Shown one piece after another: positions 33,224 through 44,488 of a stretch of 64,000 nt of DNA. The stretch is taken from NCBI GenBank assembly GCA_019914995.1, contig CM034139.1, positions 4,318,461-4,382,460 of the forward strand, read 5' to 3'. The translations under genes and the position numbers were made by a program. The notes beneath the pieces were generated by a model. It was given only the letters and a program-made list of their open reading frames with translations, had not been told where the DNA came from and ran no database searches. The number at the start of each line of letters is the position of its first letter. Position 1 is the first letter of the stretch. The DNA comes from Acanthochlamys bracteata. Lineage: Eukaryota > Streptophyta > Magnoliopsida > Pandanales > Velloziaceae.

Positions 33224-33399
33224 AAAGACGATCCAATTAAGCTCTAAACGTTCTTCTCCGATTCTTTTCTTCTTCTACGCAGCTGAGTTGCTGAAGAAGC
33301 AGAAGCCCGTCGTTGTTTTTGTGTTCTTTTTCTTTTTCTTTGCTTTCTCCCGCGTGAATTGACAGAAATTTCTGCAACAATTTCGAGCGAGTTACATCA

Positions 33400-35971
33400 A
33401 TGGCGTCCAAGACAGGAGGCATTGCTCTTCTCTCCATGTACAACGATGAAGAAGACGAAGACTTCGAGGAAGAGCAACAACAATACCAACAACAACAGGA
33501 ACAACAACTACAACAGCAGAAATCGACTGAAGAAATCAAGCAAGCATCAATTGAACAAGAGCTAAACGGGTTTGTGAACGAATCGGAAGCTCCTGATCTT
33601 AATTCAATGCTGCCACCGGCGAAATCCCCAGAATTGGAACAGAAAACCCTAGCGAGTCCAGTCCCACCAACTCCGCCGCTTGCTACAACAACAATGGTTT
33701 TGGAATCAGTGAACGTGCAGAGAGTGAGAAGAGGGTCGCTTGCGATCGTGGATTACGGCCATGATGATGGTCATGATGATTCAAATATGTCGCCTGATCA
33801 TGAGGTGTTTGGGATAATTTGTTAGCTTCGTTTCGAACTTTTCTTTTTTGGGTTTGTTTTTGTGCTTGTTTGTGAATGAATTTTGTTGGTACTTCGTTTT
33901 TCAGGAGGTTGGAATGATGAGTAGCAGTTGTCAGGTGGTGATAACCACAGAACTTCAAGTGCCTGACGGTAATTTGTGATGTTTTCCCTTTATTATGAAG
34001 ATAATTTCTTCGTCCTGCCTTTACTTCAGATTGCTAATTTGTAATGAGAGCTACTTTGCTCAGCATGCTAGATTTCAGGAAGTCCAGTTATAACCAAGCC
34101 AGGGTCCCTTCTATGGTGCGATTAGATGGTCTATATTGCTACTACGTTTATAAGAATTTAAATCTCCATTGATCTTAGAGAATGTTGAATGCAGATAACA
34201 CATGCTAATATGTAAGAAAAAGTTACCTGTAACCTTCATTTGCTTGACCAAATTTATAAAATCAAGTCCTGTATGCCATAACTTTCCATAAAAGTTCAAT
34301 TTAACCAAGCCGAGTCTCACTTTTATGTCACAATTTGGACTCACTTATAACAAACCGAGTCTCTCTTGTACAGCATAATTTTGTGCTCTATAGCGCTGTT
34401 AAGATTGCTCTGTTGGGTCTTAAAGGATGTTGAACGTATGTTTATGATAACATAGGCTAACATTTAAGTACTAGTTATCTATAACTCTCATAGATGGCTC
34501 CTTGTCAAAAAACTGTCGTACACCTTTATTTTATATATGTAAACTAAAGCCGCCATTCTCTATCTTACTTTTTGTCATTCGGACGACTTTTTTACATACG
34601 AAGTTAGCAGCTTGCTTGTTATTATTACAGGAATTACCCATGATGGGACGCCACGAGAAGTTGCTCGGGTATTGACACCAAGCACCCAACAAATCCAACC
34701 TTCTGAGCTGTTGGAACAGTCAAAATCTGAGACCACAATAGCTATGGATTTTATTCAGACAGAGCCTGAAGTAATAGCTGATGTTGAAATGGCGAATGCA
34801 GATTCTGAAGAAATGCAGAATAGTGTAGATCCATTGATTAATTTCCTCCCTCCACCAGTTACTATTAAGTGCTCCGATGAACTCCAGGTTTGTGATTTAA
34901 ACTTTGTATAATTATTATTGTAAGGGCAACTATCTACATTACTTGTTAAGATAGATTGCTCCTTGCTTACTTTTGTACTATTTCATTGTTAGCGTTTATA
35001 CGTTTTTGAAATCATTCTGGCAATTTATTGATTCAAGATCGTAATGTCTGGCCTGTCCACCCGAGCGGGCTAGGAATTTGTTCTTACCCTAGGTTTTCCA
35101 ACCAATAGTGCCAAAGCCACATGTATCACCAGAATAACTATAATTTTATATGCTTATCAGGTAGATATCTTCCATGTGTGGGTACCTATACAAGTTTCTC
35201 TCCTACCAGCTTACCTTATTGTTGGTTAATCTTTCAGCTAATATAGTTTGTACCATACTACCATGTTTCTAGATCCATATATTAGAAACCAGAACTTCCC
35301 AGTCAAGGTAACTGTGAAGAAGCCGGTCGTATGCCTTAATCTAAATAAGCATGTGAGAGGTCTTATTTTGTGTGTGTCTGGCACAAGCTTACTGAGTTTC
35401 AGTAATGATATTCAGCTATAAGATTATGCAGTTTGTGGCTTCCTTGTTGCATTTCTTGCAAGAATTGATGTGCACTAAGCACATGTCTCCCCAGCGTTTA
35501 TATTTGCTATTGGTGATTGGATGGGCAACCTCAAGTATGCAACCATCAAGTGCTTGCAATAAATCTATTATAATTGGGAATTTTACTGCACACGTTCTTG
35601 CAACATCATGTATTTGTCTGAATATCTTCAGCACTAGTATCGAAGTACTTGTATCTTATTTGTCCACATCATTTCAATCAGGTTTCTCTTTCAGCATCCT
35701 TGTCTTTTTGTCCATAATATTTCAGGAGAAAATAAATAAGTTTCTTGCATACAAGAGAGCTGGTAAAAGCTTCAATGCAGAAGTTCGTAATAGGAAGGAT
35801 TACAGGAATCCTGATTTTCTGCAGCACGCGGTGAGATACCAAGACATAGATCAGATAGGAACCTGCTTCAGTAAAGATGTATTTGACCCTCATGGTTATG
35901 ACAAAAGTGACTACTATGATGAAATAGGTGATTGACAGCTTTTCTATTTAGTATTAGTTGCAACAGAATAT

Positions 35972-36013
<42 letters not shown>

Positions 36014-37184
36014 GATGTTATGATTATTTTTGTCTTATATCCATTTATTGTGTCTGCATAGTAAGTTCTTATCTGGCAATAAGAGTTGAGCTGTATTTTT
36101 TTTCCTTAAATATGACAAACAAAAATTGTAACTTTAGCAAGCCCTGCATCTATATTTCTGCACAATAAGGACATCACCAACTAGCTAGAGGAAGAGAGTG
36201 TTAAGCTAGTAATCATTATGATCTTCTTGAAAAAATTATTGCTTGATTATATACTTCAAGGTTGATGTTCTACTCGTATTTATGATGCTTCTAAATATTC
36301 TTTCTATATACACCTAAGGAGAACGTCTGAACTGATGTTTGTCTGTTAATAGAGGCTGATATGAAACGTGAAATGGAGAGAAAGGAACAAGAAAGAAAGA
36401 GAAACCAGAAGGTTGAATTTGTACCTGGCACACAACCTGTCACTGGTGCTCCTGCATTGAAGATCAATTCCCATATGCAAGGTAGCATACCTTATTGAAG
36501 AAAACTTCACATCTATTTAGCTTGTATGCATCTTGCACCAGTTATATCCATTTTGCGGTGTCATTGTAGCTGCAAGTGCTTTGACAACTGGTGCCGCTAG
36601 TTCTGTACCAGCAAACCCAAATGCTGATGCAAGAGAGAGCAGACGAGCCAAGAAGACAAAATGGGACAAGGTTCTTATCGTTCTAAGCTGATAGTGGAGT
36701 GTAAGTTCTCTATTCAATATGTTTTCTCTATGGAATTTGAATTATCTAATTTTTTCCGTAATTTTTCTTACGGGTATAGGTTGATGCTGATGTAAAGAAT
36801 CCTGTGCAGTTTGGTGGACATGATAATGTATCCAACGTTGGCATTCATGCAGCGCACTTATCTGCTGCCAATGCTGGTACAGGTTATTCTGCTTTTGTGT
36901 AAGTTATCGCGTTCTCTGCTCTTTATGTCTTGTCTAATTAGTTAACTAATTGATATGCTTAACATCACAATGTGTTGAGGGTCTATTTCTTGGTACGGAA
37001 TAGATATGCCCAACCTCTGGACAATTGATGGTTGATTATGATGTTTAATATTCAGATATTCAGCGTGTGTAATGGAAAAGCTGACTTCCTATGTTTATCT
37101 TTTCACAGGCAGCAGAAGAGAAGAGAAGCAGAGGAGAGAAAGATGAGCGAGAGAAAATTTGAGAAAAGACCAGGGACAAATTAA
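33400..37184 (+). CDS. SAP30-binding protein / HCNGP-like transcriptional regulator
   Basis: Nuclear protein of the HCNGP (SAP30BP) family, linked in animals to histone-deacetylase complexes and to splicing. Eight exons: 33400-33804, 33905-33968, 34631-34887, 35726-35927, 36353-36481, 36570-36670, 36780-36898 and 37109-37184, all in phase, giving 450 residues. The N-terminus is MASKTGGIALLSMYNDEEDE followed by a Gln-rich stretch encoded by CAA/CAG repeats, then RRGSLAIVDYGHD, a family motif. The HCNGP domain is at about residues 240-345 (KINKFLAYKRAGKSFNAEVR, RNPDFLQHAVRYQDIDQIGT, DPHGYDKSDYYDEIEADM). A basic region RESRRAKKTKWDK and a basic Lys/Arg-rich tail follow. Intron 4 holds a (TC)n microsatellite. 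Intact; the start is fixed by the conserved N-terminus. Confidence 0.93.
35972..36010. repeat. (TC)n microsatellite in intron 4 of the SAP30BP-like gene
   Basis: About 19 uninterrupted TC dinucleotides within the intron 35928-36352. Read directly from the sequence. Confidence 0.9.
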
Positions 37185-38973
37185 CCTTGTTTAGAAGCTG
37201 GAGGTTCTGTATAAAATCATGCTTTGTATTATAATGTCATCTCTCAATTTTTTGACATAAAGAATAGTCTTACATAGCTTTCTTGATTAAGTGAAAGGAT
37301 ACTTTGCCTTTTCATGCTCCTTTAGAGTGAGGTTTTTAATTTGAAGGGCCTGGACTATTATAGAAGTCTACTTCATTAGCATTCCGAAAAGGAAGTATTT
37401 CTCGGCTAGCATATGAAATACAGTACAGTTGTGAATGGAGAATGCTGTAGAAATCATTGGTCAGTAGTGAGGATGGCATCCCATGATTGCAGTCGAACAT
37501 AGCGAGTTCTATGTAAGATTATCTATAACCTGGCTTCTTTCGAAGATGGCATTCCTCAATCGTTTCGGTTGTTGCTTTGTTTGCTTGGATAAAAATGTTT
37601 TACTTTGTAGTGCATCTTCTTCGAGAAGTAAAACATTATTTTCTGACCTTAATTCCATATAGCGTGGAACTGAATTTGAGTGCATTTTTTTTACTTTATT
37701 AGGTGGGTACTGCAGAATTTCAACTTCCGATGAAAGGAAGTGTTTCAGTTCTGATGAGCCAGTATTTGAGCCAAAGATTTCGTCCGTGTGGCATTTTATT
37801 TTAGAAAAGTAATTTTTTAATTTATATTGTTAATATATTTTTTAAAATTTTATTTAAAATTTTAAAAATAAAAAATTTGAAGTACTAAATTTTTTTATTT
37901 TATTTCGAAAATATTTTCAACGCTCGTCTTCCATTCAATATTGTTACCTAAGTTTACATCTCAGATTCAATTCAAATAGTTCGATATGGTATTGAAGTGC
38001 ATGTAGCCAAAACCATAGTTGGCCGTACTATTTATTTTAGCACTGCTAAGGAATCTTAAATTTTCGTTCATATATCACTTCATGTCTTTGTTTTTATTCA
38101 CTTCAATTTTGGTTCCAGTAACAGAAACCAGCACGCTTAATTGAGAGACCAATTTTGAATTTGAAATAAACTATACCAACTGCTAAGAACGCATTTTGAG
38201 CGTTTCGTGTGTTATAATGCATGACCAAGTCATGCCATTTTAGAGCAAGTCACAAAAATCAAACTAATCTTACCATTGCATGACAAATTGTAAAATCATA
38301 CTAATTAAAATATTCTTCTTTCACTTTGCACTGTAAACTCATTCTCAAAAATTCAGTTGTTGAAAGCTTGATCTCATAGAAATCTATCAGTCAGTTATTC
38401 TGATTTTCTCAAAAATCTCCACTCAACCATTAATCAATTAAAATTAAAACAATTAAAACCATTAATTACCTAAGAGGAACATTGCAGTTTGCATCCAATA
38501 TTGCCATACTCAACGGTAACTACTTCCCATTTCTTTTCTTCTGACTGCACTCTTGTCCATATCTGCAGTCATTCATTCAGATTCAGTAGTGTACTTACTA
38601 TTGAGTTGAAGGATAATTTGGTCATAAAATTTTTTCAACGGAATCTTTCTGATCCCTGAAATAACCAAAAGCCAAGCAAAAAAAAACTACGCGCGATTTT
38701 AATAAAAAAGCAAGCAGCGATTCTCTTCCCTTCTCTTCTCTTTCAAAAAGAAAACAAAGGAACAAAAAAATAGAAAGCAAAGTGAAAAAGAAAGAAACCG
38801 CTAACAGCAACATCTTCACACCATTAGCTGCTCTCTTTCTGATTTCTTTCTGTTTTACTTGGTTTAGAAGGAAAATTTGTTGAGAGAAAAAGTGGATTTT
38901 TTTCTCCTTTTTGTTACTTGTTTGTTTGTTTATCTGAGAATTGTTAGAGTTGGTTGGCTAGTAATCAGGAAGA
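37185..38973. other. Spacer between SAP30BP-like gene and NAT2
   Basis: Contains the 3' UTR of the upstream gene, an AT-rich element-like block (about 37795-37925, ending near AACGCTCG) and the presumed NAT2 promoter with a CT/TTC-rich 5' leader. No gene was recognised. Confidence 0.55.
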
Positions 38974-41900
38974 ATGACGGAGTTCAAGCCGGAAGAAATG
39001 ATGCATCCACCAATGGACCAGCTGCAAGGATTTGAGTACTGCATTGATTCAAACCCGTCATGGGGTCTGTTCTTATTCTATCATGGATTCGTGTTTTTCT
39101 CTTTTGCTTTTTTTTTGGATCAAACGGTGAAGAAATGTGTGTTTTTGATGCAAAGGATGTGAGTATTTCGACGAATTTGTTTCAGGGTTGAAGTGTTTTT
39201 GATGCAAAGTTTAGAGATTTGTTCCATTTGTTGTGGTGCCCAAGTGTTTTTGGTGTTTTTTTATGGAAATTATGAGTTTTTGAGCAATCAGTGAGCTCTT
39301 TGATCGTGATTGTTTTGTGATTGCATTGGTTTTATTATAAGATAGAAAAGATTTCAGCCTTTTGTTGTTTTTGCTGTCGAGCTACTATGAACTTGTACTG
39401 GTCTTCTATTTGTGCTGCAGGAGAAGCTGTTCTTTTGGGTTTCCAGCATTACATTCTATCGTTGGGAACTGCAGTAATGATCACCACCATGCTTGTACCG
39501 GATATGGGTGGAGATGATGTGAGTTTTGCTTTCCTCTTGGGCCAATTAACTGAATTCAATGTGATCAACTCTTTTGTTAGTTACCATTTAAGTTGAAAAA
39601 TCTTGCTTTGGAGCTTCTTCTATACTCTTGTTCGATTTGTTGATTTTATGAACTTATTTCAAGAAGCATTGCAATGAGGTGAGTTAGGTGATAGGAAGAT
39701 TGGCATATCAATTGATTAGTAATTTGGAAAGGGATTGATAATATATTTGTATTCTTTTGTTGACTCATTGAAGTATTTGTATTACCATTTGCATAGATGC
39801 AATAATGATAGTTTACATATTGTGAAAAAGACACTTGTTTGTTGTGGGGTATAGTAAAATTATACAAGTAAAGGTCGTTGGTTATTCCCAATGATCAAAC
39901 ATTTAGAGCTTGCCATGCTTTAACTTCAGATTTCATGTCTTTCATTCTGTCAGACAGTTCGCAAGATTCTTTTAGCAATCAAATATCAATTAGTTCAAAA
40001 GACAAACCAAGTTTGTCATAGACAGATACTTTTTGCAGCTAATGTGTTTATGATCATTCTTGAATCTCAAGATTTTATATGATTTATTCCCAACATGGAT
40101 GATCCAGGGTGATAAGGCGAGAGTTATCCAGACATTGCTGTTTGTAGGCGGAATTAACACTTTGTTGCAAACACTTTTTGGCACTCGCCTGCCAACCGTT
40201 CTTGAGGGATCCTTTGCATTTGTAGTACCAGTAATGTCCATTATCCGAGATCCAAAGATAGCAGCAATAACCGACAATCACCAAGTGAGTGAATACTAGT
40301 TCACTTTTTGCATGTAATCCTATTTCATCTTTGAATTATGTCATCCACTATATACTTTTAGTTTAATCTTTTTTGAGATGCTCCTTTTGTATAATTTATT
40401 CTAAATGCTGAAGTTGTTTGAATGAATGGCACCAGCGGTTCCTGGCTACCATGAGAGCTACACAAGGTGCACTGATTGTTTCCTCAAGTATCCAGATTAT
40501 TCTTGGCTTCAGCCAGCTGTGGGGCATCTTCTCCAGGTTCACACTATGTTCATTCTTACTTAGCTGTATTGCTTATGTCTAATCTAGTGTGGGACTCTTG
40601 AAGATACTGGTCTTAAGAATTTATGTCAAAAAACCCTTTAATTTGTTTCTGACTTCTGGTCGAAATCATCTGTTAGGTTGATTGACTTTTGCAAATAATG
40701 TGTGCTTGTGTACAACTTACTGCAAAGATAAGCTGCTCCTAGCTATATAGGAAAGTACTTGATGGGTAACCTGTAATGCATGACTTCAGCTATTGTTTAT
40801 ATTTGGTTCAGATTCTTCAGTCCTTTGGGCATGGTACCAGTGGTTGCACTGGTTGGCTTTGGGCTTCTCAATAGGGGGTTCCCAGTGGTACGCTACTACA
40901 ACTACCTCTAAACCTTTAATAAAGAAGGATACTTTTCTAATGTCCTGCTCTCATTCATTGTTCACACAGATTCGAGAACTACTTAATTAAATTATAGAAT
41001 ACACTAACACAGTGTCTACTAGTCGTATGCCAACATTTTTTAAATACATTCCTTATTCTTAATTATGTGGTGCATAAGATTACAATGTATATTGCCATTG
41101 AAATACATAAATGGAAAGCAAGAGTATCATATATACATTCGCTTTCTTTATCGAAGCGACCTCTGATAGCAATTGTTATGCTTTATTTTATTGCCAGGTT
41201 GGCGAATGCGTTGAGATTGGAATTCCAATGCTTATTTTGTTTGTTGCATTATCCCAGGTACAGTCAATTTAAAGTAATTTTCCTTAACTGAATCCTATGA
41301 TAATTTGTACCAGGTACAATCAATTTATAGTAATTTTCCTTAACTTCCATATGCTACCTTGTAGTCTAGAAGCTAGAATGTTATTGCTTCTCAATTTGGT
41401 AGTAATACCTCTTTCTCGCCTTCTTTCAGTATCTGAAGCATGTACAAATAAAATCTGTTCCTATACTGGAGAGGTTTGCTCTTCTTGCATCCACTGCTGT
41501 AATCTGGCTTTATGCATACATCTTGACTGTTGGTGGAGCATACAAGCACCGACCCCTGCGCACTCAAATTCACTGCCGCGCTGACCGTGCTGACCTCATC
41601 TCAACTGCTCCTTGGTATTTGTCATGTTTCTTAGACTCTTCTGCATTTCTAGGTTGTTATTTTCTTTTCTAAATAAATTCTTGTTTCTCATCATTTCTGA
41701 AAACGCATTAAACTCGATATCTGTTAGCAGGATAAAAATTCCATATCCGTTGCAATGGGGTGCACCAACTTTTGATGCTGGTCATTCCTTCGGGATGATG
41801 GCAGCAGTATTGGTATCACTGATTGAGGTGAAATCATAGATAATATATATTTTTACTCTATCCCGATGATTAAATGTTCCTAGTAAACTGAATATCTTTA

Positions 41901-43067
41901 CTATGAAGCAGTCTACAGGAGCTTATAAAGCTGCAGCTCGTCTTGCAAGTGCCACACCACCACCAGCCCATGTACTTAGCCGAGGAATTGGTTGGCAGGT
42001 GATCCCATAAGCTTGATCTAAAAAAATTGCCTATCTCAAGTAGTTAGTTCGACATCTTTATGTGACGATTTCTTGCTTTCATGAGAAGCAGGGAATAGGA
42101 ATTTTGCTGGATGGGCTCTTCGGCACCCTTGCAGGTTCTACTGTTTCTGTGTGAGTTATAATACTCCTAACTGTATTTCTATTCACCATCACATTCTGTA
42201 AAATAATCAAGTGGTCTTATACAGAGAAAATGTCGGACTCCTAGGAACAACGCGAGTTGGAAGCCGCAGGGTTGTCCAGATATCTTCTGGCTTTATGATA
42301 TTCTTTGCCATATTGGGTTAGTCCTTCTACCTCTACACAATCATCTTAATCTTTTGTTGGTGGCTCTTGCATAATATGCATGCAGTTCATCTCTAAATAG
42401 GGAAATTTGGAGCACTCTTTGCCTCGATACCTTTCCCAATATTCGCTGCTGTCTACTGTGTTCTCTTTGGCCTTGTGGGTATGACCTCATGAAACTCTTC
42501 TTTTGCTTTCAGTAATGAAGTTTTTGGAAACAAAAAAACTATAATTTACATATGAACTGCTTACAACATCTCTGCAGCGGCTGTGGGTCTTTCGTTGTTG
42601 CAGTTCACTAACATGAACTCCATGCGCAACCTCTTCATCACCGGTGTCTCCATCTTCCTTGGCCTGTCCATTCCGCAATATTTCTACACCTATGATCTCA
42701 GTGCTAATCATCCTCCTGCCCACACTAGAGCTGGATGGGTTCGTTCCTACCTATTCTTTTATATCAGTATCGCTCTATAGCTAAATGAACTAATATGAAT
42801 GCTTTCTCTCGTTTTGGTTCATTAACTTCTTGCAATTATGAATCTTGATTTCAGTTGAACGACTGGCTCAATACAATCTTCTCCTCCTCACCAGCAGTAG
42901 CACTACTCGTGGCTGTCTTCCTTGACAACACTCTTGAATTCAAAGATTCAGCTAGAGATAGAGGAATGCCATGGTGGGTGAGATTCAGAACGTTCAAGGG
43001 AGACAGCAGGAACGAGGAGTTCTATACTCTACCTTTCAATCTCAACCGGTTCTTCCCACCATCATAA
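38974..43067 (+). CDS. NAT2: Nucleobase-ascorbate transporter, NAT2-like
   Basis: Multi-pass membrane permease of the NAT/NCS2 family, which transports purines, uracil or related bases by proton symport. Fourteen exons: 38974-39064, 39421-39518, 40108-40284, 40436-40536, 40812-40887, 41198-41257, 41430-41614, 41731-41827, 41912-41998, 42092-42150, 42225-42316, 42401-42478, 42578-42738 and 42855-43067. All junctions are in phase, giving 524 residues, the length I expect for NAT2. Key residues: the QH motif in the first membrane segment (GFQHYIL, Q39 H40) and the NAT signature [10 protein letters not shown] at 345-354. The N-terminus ([20 protein letters not shown]) and C-terminus ([20 protein letters not shown]) are typical of the NAT1/NAT2 clade. 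About 12 membrane segments are expected from the family. Intact. Intron 6 begins with a duplicated donor region. Confidence 0.95.
41253..41345 (+). repeat. Direct repeat duplicating the intron 6 donor region of NAT2
   Basis: Two copies of about 37 bp: 41253-41289 (CCCAGGTACAGTCAATTTAA then AGTAATTTTCCTTAACT) and 41309-41345 (ACCAGGTACAATCAATTTAT then the same tail). The first contains the real exon 6 / intron 6 junction (CAG|GTACAG); the second is a near-copy of that donor 56 bp inside the intron. Confidence 0.85.
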
Positions 43068-43902
43068 CAGTCGGAGATCAGAAATTGAAGACTAAGTTAA
43101 TTTTGAAGGGCTCTCTAAGTTAATTTATCTTTTGTACATGCAGCAACCGGGTGTAGTGGAATAGTTAATTCTTTTTCATCCAGATAATAAAACATATATC
43201 TTTTTTCAAGTATGGTGTTGAGTTTTTGCACAGAAAGAAATATAAGGAAGCAAATGATAGCGGAATGCATCTCTCTTGTGTGCTTTTCCGAAGAATGTCA
43301 AGAATGAAGGTGAACAGACTATCCAAAAATAATTGAAAACCTAATCATTCTCTTATGCCACAGGACATTCAAAATTGAATGTAATACTTCTTTTCTTTTC
43401 CTCAACATAACGAATAACTGGTGAAGAGTTCTATTGAATACATGCTGATGCAAGCGTTTGTAGACTTTGTAAATCAGTTGAGCTTGCTAAACTATTAACT
43501 TCAACTAGTTACTCCTGAATTCAATTTTGAATACAACTTCAAACCAGTTACTCCTGAATTCAATTTTGAATACAACTTCAAACCAGTTACTCCTGAATTC
43601 AATTTTGAATAACTTCAAACTAGTTACTCCAAACACATCATTATATTTTGATTGAGAAGTTGATAACTACGATGTCTCAGGCCGCAGCGTCTGAAAGTTC
43701 ATTCTGAAAAAAAATTTTTAAATTTTTTCAGTTCGTATTTTTTACCAAATTATTTATAATATTTTATAAAATTTATTTATAAATTTAAAATTATAAAAAA
43801 AATTTACATTATAAAATTTTATTTTTATATATTTTTAATAAAAAATAAACTTTATTTTTTAAAATAAAATAAAATATTTTTTATAAACACTAATCTGTAT
43901 CA
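43068..43902. other. NAT2 3' flank
   Basis: NAT2 3' UTR, then the 39 bp tandem repeat and an AT-rich element-like block (about 43680-43895, bounded by GCAGCGTCTGAAAGTTC and AACACTAATCTGTATCAGCG). That block directly abuts the duplicated O-fucosyltransferase exon. No gene was recognised. Confidence 0.55.
43497..43631. repeat. Tandem repeat, ~38 bp unit, about 3.5 copies
   Basis: The unit AACTTCAAACCAGTTACTCC + TGAATTCAATTTTGAATAC starts at 43497, 43535, 43574 and 43611; the last copy is partial. The copies are nearly identical, so the expansion is recent. Confidence 0.92.
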
Positions 43903-44220
43903 GCGTCCACGAGCCCTGCTAAAACTACGGTGATGAAGATGAATTACAACAGGCATCACAGAATCAAACAAAAAGTAGCAACTCATTAATGCAAGCACCA
44001 AAGAGTCGCCCTCAAATGCTTGCATACAACCATTTTGCCTCTTCCCCGACTGTCCACCCTTCGGGTAATGCGTGGAATCTCCCTTCATTCTTTGAACAAA
44101 CTCACCATTAATCACAGCAGACTACATTAACCGCCTACTGCTGCTACCTCATACATCATAACTCTTCTTTATCGAACACGATTTTTCTATTTACCAACTC
44201 ATTCTTCAGACTCTCTTTCT
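43903..44220 (-). pseudogene. Broken copy of exon 1 of the O-fucosyltransferase gene
   Basis: Minus-strand reading gives KESLKNELVNRKIVFDKEEL and a stop, then MKGDSTHYPKGGQSGKRQ, and after a frame shift CYFLFDSVMPVVIHLHHRSF. Exon 1 of the adjacent intact gene gives AKENAKNGLVNGNSYSMKKS, LKGESVYYAKGGQFGKRQ and CFFLFDSMMLAVVHHLSFRS in the same order, and the nucleotides match too. No later exons of the family are present. It is a partial tandem duplicate with at least two frame changes and a stop. It lies about 270 bp beyond the 3' end of the parent gene on the same strand and abuts an AT-rich element. Confidence 0.85.
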
Positions 44221-44488
44221 CCGTTTCAATATCCAACTTAGATTTAAATTAAAAGAAAATTCGGTTTCGAATTCTTTCATTCGTTTTGGTTTTGTTTGAG
44301 TTGGCGTTGACAAATTATAAAATGTAAAGAAAATAATTTTAAAAATTGATTCTCTAATGGTTGAGAAAATAGAAGTGTTAGTTTTTTTATGAAAATTTTT
44401 ATTTTTGTTTCTTACTTATCTTACAATTAGTGGACCTTCTTCTACTGTATGTATAATTGTATAATACTGGTAAGGGAAGTTTTCTGTC

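Noticed and set aside
35405..35725. Upstream part of a 176-codon frame ending at 35935
   Set aside because: Bases before 35726 are intron 3 of the SAP30BP-like gene; only 35726-35927 is exon.
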